The notes: a model not told the origin generated them from the sequence alone. A stretch of 64,000 nt of DNA from Pseudoalteromonas umbrosa (GCF_030125375.1 NZ_JASJUU010000002.1:453968-517967); one strand, 5' to 3'. Positions 7,634 to 16,190 are shown, numbered from the stretch's first letter. Program-made: numbers and translations.

Positions 7634-9076
7634 ATGATTTGTTTTACGAAGATGGACTACCAATATAACCACTTAGACCTTGCCCACATCACATCTACAG
7701 ATGATGTTTTCAATACATTAAAAGCACATGGCTGCGAGTCTTTGGTCATCAAACGCTTAGCAAAAAATAATAACGACAAAAACCAAGTATATATTCATAA
7801 GAGTATTGGTGTATTTAACTCGATGTTCTCACTCAAATTTAACGAGAGAGATGAGAGTTCAAGTACAACTAAAAGAGCTTCCAAGCCAGGCAAAAAAATA
7901 CCAGAGGCCGTTTTCACAAAGTTTTCTTGGGTTTCTAGTGATTCATCGCTACATGAAGTTAAGTCGTGTAAGGCAATTCTATACGCCCAATATCCTGAAA
8001 CTAGACTTTCTGGCTTCCAAACTATTCATAATGAAATGCCTAGATCAATGTCTATAGAGTTCACTAAGATTGAAGGGATCCCTCCTAGATATTTAGCAAT
8101 TGGAGCCACTAAAAGTGGTGATGCGGTTGCGATGATGATCGTTGACCCATCAGCTCAGTTTGAAGAAGAGTTTGATGGGCTAGAAAACGCGGTATCGTCT
8201 GGTGTTATTAAATCTTCTGCATTAGGAAAAGCTGACAATCGAACTCAAGACCTTATTGTTCTTCTAAAAGAGAAGGTTGCAGGACAGACGTTATTGGGAT
8301 GTAGACTAGACAAAGATGGCAACACCATACCTTTTACTGGAACACAGGTTTGCGGCTATACGTTAGAGCATGCTTTAGGTATTAAGCCTAATGCTGATAA
8401 AGATGGTGATATTTTTGGTATTGAGTTGAAAGCCATCTCTCAAAAGAAAGTGACGTTGTTTACACCTGAACCTGATGGTGGTTTATATAAACAAAGCTTT
8501 CCAGACTTCATGAAAAAATACGGATACTTAAAAGGCACTGATGAATATAGGTTCACAGGTATCCATAGAGCAAATTCGAGAAATGAAAAATCTGGGTTAA
8601 CTTTAAAAATTCTTTTCTTGAATAAGGGTAAGGCTAAAGACGAGTTTTTTGAATCTGAATATGATCCTAGTAAAAGCATAGATAAGCAATCAAGGAACCT
8701 GAGGGTGTCACTTGTTGATGATCAAGGTTTTGAGGCCGCAACTTGGTCTTTTGAGCGGCTTCTTAATAGTTGGGGTGTAAAGCACAATGAAACCGTTTAC
8801 TACCCGGTAAAAAAAGTTTTGAATGAAAATGCAAGTGGAATTGAAAAAGGGTACAAGTTTCTTGTTGAGTTTGATTCGAAAGCTCTTTGGTGTCAAAAAA
8901 CGCAAATATCTAAATTATTTAACGCAATTCATGATGGAACAATTATCTTAGATCCAGCTCCCAAATACGTTGAGAGCAACCCCAAACTCAACAAAAGGCG
9001 TTCCCAATGGCGTATAAACGATATCTATAGAGATTCTGCCAAGCTTTATGATGAAGTGGAGCTGATCGACCTATAA
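7634..9076 (+). CDS. MvaI/BcnI-like type II restriction endonuclease
   Basis: 480 residues. The C-terminal part from about residue 205 resembles the MvaI/BcnI family: AGQTLLGCRLD, GYTLEHALGI (240-250), then GDIFGIELKAIS, a D-x4-E-x-K nuclease site (D259, E264, K266). MvaI and BcnI cut CCWGG/CCSGG-type sites as monomers and are about 240 residues long, so the N-terminal about 200 residues here are an extra domain of unknown role. A methyltransferase follows directly. The start could also be the ATG at 7652; neither has a clear ribosome site. Confidence 0.75.
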   Translation: MICFTKMDYQYNHLDLAHITSTDDVFNTLKAHGCESLVIKRLAKNNNDKNQVYIHKSIGVFNSMFSLKFNERDESSSTTKRASKPGKKIPEAVFTKFSWVSSDSSLHEVKSCKAILYAQYPETRLSGFQTIHNEMPRSMSIEFTKIEGIPPRYLAIGATKSGDAVAMMIVDPSAQFEEEFDGLENAVSSGVIKSSALGKADNRTQDLIVLLKEKVAGQTLLGCRLDKDGNTIPFTGTQVCGYTLEHALGIKPNADKDGDIFGIELKAISQKKVTLFTPEPDGGLYKQSFPDFMKKYGYLKGTDEYRFTGIHRANSRNEKSGLTLKILFLNKGKAKDEFFESEYDPSKSIDKQSRNLRVSLVDDQGFEAATWSFERLLNSWGVKHNETVYYPVKKVLNENASGIEKGYKFLVEFDSKALWCQKTQISKLFNAIHDGTIILDPAPKYVESNPKLNKRRSQWRINDIYRDSAKLYDEVELIDL

Positions 9077-9078
9077 AC

Positions 9079-9098
9079 AACTGTTCATTTAAACAGTT
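9079..9098 (+). terminator. Hairpin directly after the endonuclease gene
   Basis: AACTGTT, 6-base loop, AACAGTT, starting 3 bases after the stop codon and followed by ATTTATAT. A weak terminator or mRNA-end stem. Confidence 0.45.
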
Positions 9099-9106
9099 AT
9101 TTATAT

Positions 9107-9153
9107 AAAAAGGGAAAAATGTGTGATACATTGTGTCAAGTTTTTCCCTTTTT
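9107..9153 (+). promoter_or_regulatory. Long inverted repeat between endonuclease and methyltransferase
   Basis: A perfect 13-bp stem: AAAAAGGGAAAAA at 9107-9119 pairs with TTTTTCCCTTTTT at 9141-9153 around a 21-base loop containing TGTGATACATTGTGTCA. It ends in a T run, so it can act as a terminator or attenuator. The possible ATG at 9119 lies on the stem, which is why I place the methyltransferase start at 9164. Confidence 0.6.
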
Positions 9154-9163
9154 TAAATTTCAC

Positions 9164-10870
9164 ATGTACCACAAAGAAATCATTCAAGCCGACAAAGCTG
9201 CTGAACAACGCATCCATGAGCAAAAAGAAGCAACTAGTCGACTTCTTAAGTTACTACTAACTATTTATGATCAAAAAACATTAGCCTTAAAGCTAAATGA
9301 TGAATCTTTGGGTTTGAGTTTAAAAGAAATAACTCGGGAAAAGCTAAACCAGTGGAAGAAATCTCCAGACAACACAAATATCATCATAAACGAAGAAACT
9401 ATAGAGAAGATCAAGGCAGCTTTATTACCTCAAAAACCAAACCATTGGGATAATCCAAACTTCAAGTTTATAGACTTGTTTGCTGGTATTGGAGGATTAC
9501 GAAAGGGGTTTGAAGAAATTGGTGGTAAATGTGTTTTTACAAGTGAATGGGATGCTGACGCACGTAAAACGTATCTTTCTAATCACTATGTAGATGAGTC
9601 TGAGCTGCCTTATTTTATTGACTCTGAAGAAGATTCACCTGAAAAAAATGTTTCGCTCATGGATATAACTCAAATTACGAAAAGTAAAGAGGTTAATACT
9701 TCTGATGAGGATAAGTTAAACAGCATTTTAAGCCATATTCCAAAGCATGACGTATTATTAGCTGGCTTTCCTTGTCAGCCATTTTCCTTGGCCGGTGTTT
9801 CCAAGAAGAATAGCTTGGGGAGAGCGCACGGCTTCAATTGTGATACACAGGGTACTCTTTTCTTCGATGTTGAAAAAATAATTGAGGCAAGAAAGCCTAA
9901 ATTCTTTGTTCTAGAAAACGTGAAAAACTTGAAGAATCATGATTCTGGTAACACATTTGCAACCATAATTAGAGCATTGGACGCATTAGGTTATCATATT
10001 GCAAACGTAACAACTGAAGGCGATGACATAGAGAGTGCAATTGCTAAGGTCCGAAAAAGAAAGCCTGAGCCTATAGTGATCAACGGCTCACATTTTACAC
10101 CTCAACACAGAGAGAGAGTTGTCATTGTTGGGATTAGAAACGACTTAGTCGAAGCTAACCCTGAATTTTCTGACTTTTCATTAGAGAAAATTCAAGAACT
10201 ATTTCCAACTAAACGTTACACGCTTGCTGAAATCCTCTGCGAATTAAGCGATGAGCAACGCAAGAAATATACGTTAACGGAAAATCTTTGGAGTTATTTA
10301 TATCACTATGCCTTAAAACATCAAACTAAAGGCAATGGGTTTGGCTTTGGACTGGTAAACCCTAGAAACCCGGAAGCAGTTACAAGGACACTATCTGCTC
10401 GTTACTATAAAGATGGCTCTGAAATTTTAATAAACCAAGATGATTTAGAGCCTGAATACCTTGACTCTAGAAAGCAAGGAGCAATTGAAAAGAATCAAAC
10501 AAGAGAAGCATTCTCAACCAAATATGCTCAAGAAAAGTTTGAGTCACTCGGTTCTGAAGACTTGGTTGAATTTAAAAAGCTGGTCAAAGAAGCTGAAAAA
10601 GAGTTTGATGAAAAGTATGGCAGGTATAGCAACGACTTTGACGCATCATATAAAACGCCACGAAGGCTAACTCCAAAAGAGTGCGCTCGTTTAATGGGAT
10701 TTGAAAAGCCTGAGAAATATAGAGCTACAGAATTTGATACTGACTTTAGAATTGTGTGTGCTGACAATAAAGCGTATAAGCAATTTGGTAACTCTGTAGT
10801 TGTGCCTGTATTTAGAGCTGTCGCTGATTTATTATCTCCATTGATTATGAATACAGTAAACAAGGACTAA
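9164..10870 (+). CDS. DNA (cytosine-5) methyltransferase, Dcm/EcoRII-like
   Basis: Transfers a methyl group from S-adenosylmethionine to C5 of cytosine and protects against the neighbouring endonuclease. 568 residues from this start. Motif I FIDLFAGIGGLRKGF is at about 102-116, motif IV GFPCQPFS with catalytic Cys204, motif VI ENV at about 251, motif VIII QHRERVVIVG, and the C-terminal motif X QFGNSVVVPV. The first about 95 residues form a helical extension; comparable extensions in M.EcoRII and M.SsoII bind DNA and repress transcription, so autoregulation through the adjacent inverted repeat is plausible. The frame is open to an ATG at 9119. Confidence 0.92.
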   Translation: MYHKEIIQADKAAEQRIHEQKEATSRLLKLLLTIYDQKTLALKLNDESLGLSLKEITREKLNQWKKSPDNTNIIINEETIEKIKAALLPQKPNHWDNPNFKFIDLFAGIGGLRKGFEEIGGKCVFTSEWDADARKTYLSNHYVDESELPYFIDSEEDSPEKNVSLMDITQITKSKEVNTSDEDKLNSILSHIPKHDVLLAGFPCQPFSLAGVSKKNSLGRAHGFNCDTQGTLFFDVEKIIEARKPKFFVLENVKNLKNHDSGNTFATIIRALDALGYHIANVTTEGDDIESAIAKVRKRKPEPIVINGSHFTPQHRERVVIVGIRNDLVEANPEFSDFSLEKIQELFPTKRYTLAEILCELSDEQRKKYTLTENLWSYLYHYALKHQTKGNGFGFGLVNPRNPEAVTRTLSARYYKDGSEILINQDDLEPEYLDSRKQGAIEKNQTREAFSTKYAQEKFESLGSEDLVEFKKLVKEAEKEFDEKYGRYSNDFDASYKTPRRLTPKECARLMGFEKPEKYRATEFDTDFRIVCADNKAYKQFGNSVVVPVFRAVADLLSPLIMNTVNKD

Positions 10871-10929
10871 TTGCGTCAGCCATTTGAGGTAGCTCGATTG
10901 CAAATATACGAAATCGAAGGAGTGATTAG

Positions 10930-11457
10930 ATGAAATATAACGAGGCAGTCAAATTATTGTCAGACAAATATCCAGAGTTAATTGAAGAACTGGCTAATAC
11001 GGACGAACTTGAGCTTTGGGGAGGCAAAGTAAAAGATATCCAGCAGACTGATAAAAAAATAATTTTCGAAATCGCTGAAGCTAAATGGATTAAAAGAAAA
11101 ATTAACGATAACTCACTTCTTTTACATCCAGACGCGAGGAAAGAGCTCATTGAGCGCAATTACAAGCCTCTTAGTAAACATCGCAAAATGATTTGGGCCA
11201 GTATTTTGGTTACGTATGAAGGCGGCGATAGTAAACAACATTACCAGAATATTAAAAATAAAATTATAAAAAAACATAGTAGCCTCTGGTGGAGAGATGT
11301 TCATAATAAAATTAAGCCAACATTTGCCGCGAAGGAAAGGTTAAAAAATCAAGGCTTTGGAGCAGCTTTCGAATTTGCCTCCCAAAGGAGTACATTTCTG
11401 GGGGGAGTAGCACAAAGTTCTCGTGACGATATTTTAAGGATGATACCAAATGACTAA
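10930..11457 (+). CDS. Unknown protein downstream of the methyltransferase
   Basis: 175 residues, basic C-terminal half with a SLWWRDVHNKIKPTF segment, no recognised family. GAAGGAGTGATTAG before the ATG is a strong ribosome site. It follows the methyltransferase by 59 bases and precedes the next unknown gene by 18, suggesting one transcript. It lacks the clear motifs of a Vsr mismatch endonuclease, which I considered because of its position next to a Dcm-like enzyme. Confidence 0.65.
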   Translation: MKYNEAVKLLSDKYPELIEELANTDELELWGGKVKDIQQTDKKIIFEIAEAKWIKRKINDNSLLLHPDARKELIERNYKPLSKHRKMIWASILVTYEGGDSKQHYQNIKNKIIKKHSSLWWRDVHNKIKPTFAAKERLKNQGFGAAFEFASQRSTFLGGVAQSSRDDILRMIPND

Positions 11458-11475
11458 AATTATTTTGGAAGTGCA

Positions 11476-12150
11476 ATGCGCGATTCTTATATAGAGTTTC
11501 TGAGACACCTAGGCTTATCAAAGCAAGATTTTTTTCAGTTTGGGCTTAATGAAATTATCTATGCAAAAGAAGAGTTAGCGGACCAATCTTGGTCTGATTT
11601 GAAGCGACGTATTGAGGCTAATCAAAAAGTCTACATCCGTGGGTTTGGCCGAAACGCAAGCGGTACAAGTCTTTTCCAAAACTTATATGCTGACGTTTTA
11701 CAAAATCAGCACGTAGTTAAAGATCCAACAAATAATGCGGAACCTACAAAACTCATTAAAAAACTCACGGGGTACTCCAAAACTCCGAGCAAACAATTTG
11801 AAACGTTGAGAAATTATCAAATATCACATGTCTTTGGTAAAACTAAAAACGTTTATGCATTTACCGCTCCATGGAATATAGTTTACGTCCCTAAAATAAT
11901 TGACCCATTTACAGGCCATGAAGCCAAAGGGTCGATGGTAGAAGAATTTACAACTCTATTTCAAAAAGCTGTACATAAACGTTTCAATAAACAGATTGAT
12001 GAATTCAATGAAATAATGGTTAATCCATTATTTCTTTCCTCTATTGCAGAGCATATAGAAAAGCTTAAGATTTCTAATGGTTCCTGTGATGGTGAAGTTA
12101 AACAAATGGAGAAAGCCGTAATTGAAGAGTTTTCACCTATTGAGCTATAG
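11476..12150 (+). CDS. Unknown protein in the restriction-modification cluster, possible nuclease-like motif
   Basis: 224 residues. The centre holds RNYQISHVFGKTKN followed by FTAPWNIVYVPKIIDPFTGH, a His...Asn...His spacing reminiscent of HNH-type sites, but the zinc-finger cysteines and the usual DHI context are absent. It is the last gene of the plus-strand cluster that starts at 6957. Function unknown; its constant position beside restriction genes would be the main argument for a role in DNA recognition or cleavage. Confidence 0.6.
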   Translation: MRDSYIEFLRHLGLSKQDFFQFGLNEIIYAKEELADQSWSDLKRRIEANQKVYIRGFGRNASGTSLFQNLYADVLQNQHVVKDPTNNAEPTKLIKKLTGYSKTPSKQFETLRNYQISHVFGKTKNVYAFTAPWNIVYVPKIIDPFTGHEAKGSMVEEFTTLFQKAVHKRFNKQIDEFNEIMVNPLFLSSIAEHIEKLKISNGSCDGEVKQMEKAVIEEFSPIEL

Positions 12151-12159
12151 AAGCAGAAA

Positions 12160-12187
12160 ACCCACCTAAAGCAGGAGGGTTGTTTCT
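12160..12187. terminator. Bidirectional terminator between the R-M cluster and the relaxase
   Basis: ACCCACCT, loop AAAGC, AGGAGGGT (one A-A mismatch) then TGTTTCTT, with an A run on the other side. Lies between convergent genes. Confidence 0.65.
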
Positions 12188-13561
12188 TCAAAAGCTCACT
12201 TCAAAGTCAACATTATCCTGACTTGGGTCCGAGTACTGTGTCTCAACAGGGTTCTCAAATACAAGTTCATTTGATTTAAACGCTTGATGAATCGCTAGCC
12301 TTTCCATTTGAACCCTAGCCATTAGCTCTACAACCCTTGCTTCTTCTGACTTTGAACCAAACAACAGCTTAACCATTTCTAGCAGCATTTTTACAAGCCA
12401 TTTCGCTCGCGCTTCGTCTGCATTTGCCGCATTAGTAAAGTCAACAAACACTGACGACTCTTGTTCAGAGATCTTTCGGAGCTCAGCTTCATGTTTGTTT
12501 TTGAGCTTTTTGATCGACTTTAAATTCACTCGAATTGAAGAAGATGCCAGAGTAACTGATATATGTTCAGGAGCTGGCGCAAGCTTCAACGCAAAATCAT
12601 CCCTTTCAGCTTTATACTCAACACCATGTTTTTGAAGCGCATTAAACGTCAATTGAGTGGCTTTTAGCTTTGAACCAGAAATTGGAAACCTATGTTCTTC
12701 AGGAAGATCCATCAAAATATATGAAATCCCTATAGGTGAGCCGTCAGCGTTTTTGCTAATGGACACATCTATATTTCGTTTTCTAAGAGCCATTACAAAG
12801 TTAGTCATTGTGGAGGGGTAACACCCTCCATGCTCATTTCTAATGGCGTTGATGCGAGCCCTAATTATTCGGCCAACGTCTATATTATGTGTTCTAAGTG
12901 TACTTCGAACTTGCTCTTTGGATAGCCCTTTTAAAACTTGAGTTTTAAGTTTAGCGAATTCATAGTCGTGAGCGTTAGCTCTCCCACCGACAGAGACAAG
13001 TTCTCGTTTTGTATACTCTGACCCTAGGCTTACTTCCGGATTTTCTAAACGGACAAGATCAAACATGATCTCGTAGTCCCTCATTACCTGAAAAACTTTC
13101 TGTGCCTCAGCATGAAGGTGCAGAAGACTACCATCATCTTTGACACGACAAGCGGCAATGTAAATGTGGTTCTTTTCGTGCCTGACAGCGGTCCACTTAG
13201 TTGACTCGTCATACCCCATGACCTTCATTGTGTCATTGGCTATCTGCATCCAGTGATAGTCATTCAACTTATCCTGATCTTCATCGGGAAGGCTCACTAC
13301 ATAGTGCTTATAGAGCTTGTCTGAAATTCCTTTATACTTTTCAGCCTGCTCTAAAAATTCGTTTTGCATGCTATCAATATCGACAACTAGGGGAAATTCA
13401 TTTTCATCCGTTACAACGGGTGAGTTTGAAAGTATATTGCCTCCAATATGAGCTATCTTTTCAATCTTGTGTTCATGCCTATCCTTTCTTTCATCACCTC
13501 GATATATATAGTGCAATAACGCTCTAATATTACTTCGGTGTTTAAGTGCTTTAAAAATCAT
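12188..13561 (-). CDS. Relaxase/mobilization nuclease
   Basis: 457 residues. The N-terminal third has relaxase features: HYIYRG (candidate catalytic tyrosines Y18/Y20), KHYVVSLP, and a metal-binding VRHEKNHIYIAA motif with H128 and H132, corresponding to the three-histidine motif of VirD2-like/MOB proteins though one position is changed. Relaxases nick oriT and pilot the single strand into a recipient. The gene overlaps the upstream accessory gene by 4 bases (ATGA), indicating coupling. No coupling protein or secretion genes follow, so the element would be mobilized by a helper. The C-terminal 150 residues are not recognised. Confidence 0.78.
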   Translation of the reverse strand: MIFKALKHRSNIRALLHYIYRGDERKDRHEHKIEKIAHIGGNILSNSPVVTDENEFPLVVDIDSMQNEFLEQAEKYKGISDKLYKHYVVSLPDEDQDKLNDYHWMQIANDTMKVMGYDESTKWTAVRHEKNHIYIAACRVKDDGSLLHLHAEAQKVFQVMRDYEIMFDLVRLENPEVSLGSEYTKRELVSVGGRANAHDYEFAKLKTQVLKGLSKEQVRSTLRTHNIDVGRIIRARINAIRNEHGGCYPSTMTNFVMALRKRNIDVSISKNADGSPIGISYILMDLPEEHRFPISGSKLKATQLTFNALQKHGVEYKAERDDFALKLAPAPEHISVTLASSSIRVNLKSIKKLKNKHEAELRKISEQESSVFVDFTNAANADEARAKWLVKMLLEMVKLLFGSKSEEARVVELMARVQMERLAIHQAFKSNELVFENPVETQYSDPSQDNVDFEVSF

Positions 13562-14142
13562 CTCATATCACCGAGTTGCTGCATTGTTAAAATTTGCTGT
13601 GCAATTGACAACAACATCTGAGGGTCATCCTTACCGATTGACTTAATCAACTTAATGACTACTGAGTGGCTATAGTGCTTTTGATTTAACTGTGAGATGT
13701 CAGCATCTTCAATTATTCCAAATTCGTAACCTTTTGCGGATAACGACAACTGAACCAATTTTAACTGCTGTAGAAGCGTCTCTTGTAACTCTATAACTGA
13801 GTTAACTTTTCTTTTCGCATCGTCCGAAGAACTAAATAATGACTCTGCTAGCGCAGAAGAAAACAACTCTCTGTTAGAGGTAAGTTCAGCTTGAAGTTGG
13901 TTACTCAAACTATTCACGGCATTCAAGGTTTGCAAAGTAGAGACATTTTCATTGTGCTTTTCTTCTGCTGATTCCTTTAACTTGTGGTGCAAAAAACCAC
14001 TTAGCGTTTTTTTGTTTCTGAGTTGAGTCACTCTACCGTTTTTTATTGCTTCTTCAACAAACTTATTACGTGCAATCTCTAATCCCTTTTTTTCTTGAGG
14101 AGTTAAGTACACTTTGATTGGTTTTTTCTTTAAATCAGACAT
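13558..14142 (-). CDS. Mobilization accessory protein
   Basis: 194 residues from the ATG at 14142, chosen because GGTGATT lies just upstream; the frame is open to 14154. The basic N-terminus (KKPIKVYLTPQEKKGLEIAR) is similar in style to the start of the neighbouring MobC-like protein (IKVYVTDEQKNWIESL), suggesting a ribbon-helix-helix-type DNA-binding region at residues 8-50, followed by a long coiled helical part. It is translationally coupled to the relaxase by ATGA. Likely role: part of the relaxosome at oriT. Family assignment is inference. Confidence 0.6.
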   Translation of the reverse strand: MSDLKKKPIKVYLTPQEKKGLEIARNKFVEEAIKNGRVTQLRNKKTLSGFLHHKLKESAEEKHNENVSTLQTLNAVNSLSNQLQAELTSNRELFSSALAESLFSSSDDAKRKVNSVIELQETLLQQLKLVQLSLSAKGYEFGIIEDADISQLNQKHYSHSVVIKLIKSIGKDDPQMLLSIAQQILTMQQLGDMR

Positions 14143-14223
14143 GATAATCACCATTTATTTTTGTTTTACGTTGATGATCATAGGGCTACACCAAATGTTG
14201 CCCATATGACTACTACAGTTGGA

Positions 14224-14655
14224 TTAATGAATAGTTTTGGTAGGAACAGGAATCAGAGGCGCTGCGGCTGTGTCGATATTGCTGCTGATTAACGCTTTCA
14301 TCTCAGCAAGTACTTGTCGCGCCTGATTCATCTCTTGAGATATTTTGTGCAGATCATTTATGTCCCCAAAAATATGAAACGCGTTCATTGCTTGGTTAAC
14401 ATTGTTTGCCATCCCCGAGATCTTTCGTTCTAAATCTTTTGAGATTGGCCTTTCGGTTTGAATTAATATCTGCTCATTTACCGAAGATTTTATAATTATA
14501 CTTCTAACGAAGTTTGACATTGATGGTTCGTTGCTCTGATTTTTAAGAGATTCGATCCAGTTTTTTTGCTCATCGGTAACATAGACTTTGATAAGCCCAC
14601 TATATTTCTCTGAGTCTAGTTTGTATGGTTTATTGGGTTTAGTTTTATTAGACAT
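14224..14655 (-). CDS. mobC: MobC-like relaxosome protein
   Basis: 143 residues from the ATG at 14655, with the same GGTGATTATC ribosome-site context as the next gene. It has an N-terminal ribbon-helix-helix-like stretch (YVTDEQKNWIESLKNQ, then MSNFVRSIII) and the MobC-family segment GMANNVNQAMNAFHIFGDI followed by a helical tail. MobC proteins bind near the nick site and open the strands for the relaxase. It lies next to the oriT-like region, as expected. Confidence 0.72.
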   Translation of the reverse strand: MSNKTKPNKPYKLDSEKYSGLIKVYVTDEQKNWIESLKNQSNEPSMSNFVRSIIIKSSVNEQILIQTERPISKDLERKISGMANNVNQAMNAFHIFGDINDLHKISQEMNQARQVLAEMKALISSNIDTAAAPLIPVPTKTIH

Positions 14656-15209
14656 GATAATCACCAGTTTATTTTAATTTTTGTTTTGATGACCATGGGA
14701 TGGCGAAAGCTCATCCTCAAAGGTAAGAATGTTTGATTGGCTAAATGTCTTTGCGGAATTATGTAGTAGTCACGTTGTCGTAACCGTTCTTTTTACGGCT
14801 TATGACAAGTTATGTAGTAGTCGTCGTATTTAATAGTTTTTATACAGAGCGCAGAATCCAACAGGATTTGAGCACCCAGTTCATTTTGGTATACAGATTG
14901 ATAAAGAGCGAAGCGATTTAGAAATTTGGTACCAGAATGTATAGCTGGCTAATAATTTCTTAAACATAACATCATTATACCAGGTTGCAACAAAGCGCTA
15001 CAACCCTTATTTTTACTGGCTTTTAATGGAATTGGTATACAGCCCCTTGAGATGGCAAAGCAAGTGCCAAATCAGGCAACTGCTCTACCACGGTGCGCTA
15101 AAAAATCGAATATGGCCCCTTAGAGCAGCAATAGGGGCTCCGTATATATTTAAATCCAGCTCATTGCACAATTGAGCGAAGGAAATTGAATAAATCCATT
15201 TATCAGTAA
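14656..15209. other. Non-coding region with oriT-like structure
   Basis: 550 bp without a gene, upstream of the mobilization genes. It holds two direct copies of TTATGTAGTAGTC (14759-14771 and 14810-14822, 51 bp apart) flanking an imperfect hairpin GTCGTAACCGT...ACGGCTTATGAC, a short AATCC/GGATT hairpin near 14848-14864, two copies of TTTGGTATACAG-like sequence, and further on GCCCCTTGAGATGG/GCCCCTTAGAGCAG repeats. An inverted GACTACTAC copy lies at 14208-14216 between the two mob genes. Position and repeats suggest the transfer origin; the nick site cannot be read. Confidence 0.55.
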
Positions 15210-16190
15210 TTACTGACACTTCCTTTTTGGAAAATTACTCACATAATTCCCATGGGCATTGAGCGGTTGGTTAATGTCAGTGTTGCTTCCCTGTAAAGCG
15301 ATGGTAACGCTCCCTGCACAGCTATGATTTTTAATTTTTCCTTTACTTGGGAAGCTGTCGCTAAGGTGTAAATTTGACAATTGAGCCTCATTATCACAAC
15401 AGCTGGATGACATTTGTGTGCACGCCAAATATGCCCCGCAATTTGAACTTTTCACACCCGATATTACTGAAGGAATAGGGTTATCGTGTTTATGACGTGA
15501 ATTAGAAAACAGAACTAAATCAGGATCTACTTTTTCACAAAGCTCTTTAGCAAACTTTTCTGGGTCGTCATTTTTTGGCTTCCCTCCATGGTGAGGAAAC
15601 ACCAAAATTTTAGCATCTAAACACTTATTTTCGTTTTTAAGAAATTCTAAAGTGTCACCATTCATATCCCCCGGAATGAGGGCTACATTTGCACCATCAT
15701 GAATAAGCCTAAGTACTATAGACATTGAATTCGAATCCAGTATCTTTCCACTTATTCCTGTTGAACCAGGGCCAGTTATACAATCTACGGCTGAAGGAGC
15801 CAATACTTCCAATTTATAATCAGGGTAAACTATATCTTCAGAATCGCTATTCATAGCAGTTACTACTATTGTTTGGTGTACTGTTCGCGAATGAGCTACA
15901 GCTGCTCTGAAATCCCCCCATGTGTCAGTAGATTTTATTCCATCAGGGTTAAGATGAACTCTCTTAACAGCAATTTCATCATCTAAAAGGATTGCAATAG
16001 CTCCTCCTACATGATCTTTGTCAGAATGAGAAATGATTAAATCATCAACTTGCTTTATTTGCTTTTCAATTAAGATGTTTTGGACATCACTTCCCTGAGC
16101 TGCATCTATAATTGTATAAGCATTTGTTGATTCAATTATGGAGCAATTACCATGACCAATATCTAGAACTGTGAATTTAGTCAAGTCCAT
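15210..16190 (-). CDS. Metallo-beta-lactamase-fold protein, ComEC-like hydrolase domain
   Basis: 326 residues, no signal peptide, probably cytoplasmic. The opening VLDIGHGNCSII and the site HSDKDHVGG (H55, D57, D59, H60) are those of the ComEC/Rec2-type metallo-beta-lactamase branch; LIPGDMNGD and VFPHHGGKPKND supply the remaining metal ligands. Substrate unknown; relatives act on nucleic acids or phosphodiesters. The C-terminal 90 residues are cysteine-rich (NCGAYLACTQMSSSCCDNEA and later cysteines), which is unusual. It overlaps the receiver gene by 14 bases and is the last gene of the three-gene cassette, where it is the likely output enzyme. Confidence 0.8.
   Translation of the reverse strand: MDLTKFTVLDIGHGNCSIIESTNAYTIIDAAQGSDVQNILIEKQIKQVDDLIISHSDKDHVGGAIAILLDDEIAVKRVHLNPDGIKSTDTWGDFRAAVAHSRTVHQTIVVTAMNSDSEDIVYPDYKLEVLAPSAVDCITGPGSTGISGKILDSNSMSIVLRLIHDGANVALIPGDMNGDTLEFLKNENKCLDAKILVFPHHGGKPKNDDPEKFAKELCEKVDPDLVLFSNSRHKHDNPIPSVISGVKSSNCGAYLACTQMSSSCCDNEAQLSNLHLSDSFPSKGKIKNHSCAGSVTIALQGSNTDINQPLNAHGNYVSNFPKRKCQ

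Noticed and set aside
10930..11457. Vsr mismatch endonuclease next to the Dcm-like methyltransferase
   Set aside because: Position fits but the Vsr motifs are not visible.
15028..15105. Complete tRNA gene beside oriT
   Set aside because: Only a D-arm-like stretch fits; acceptor and T arms do not pair.
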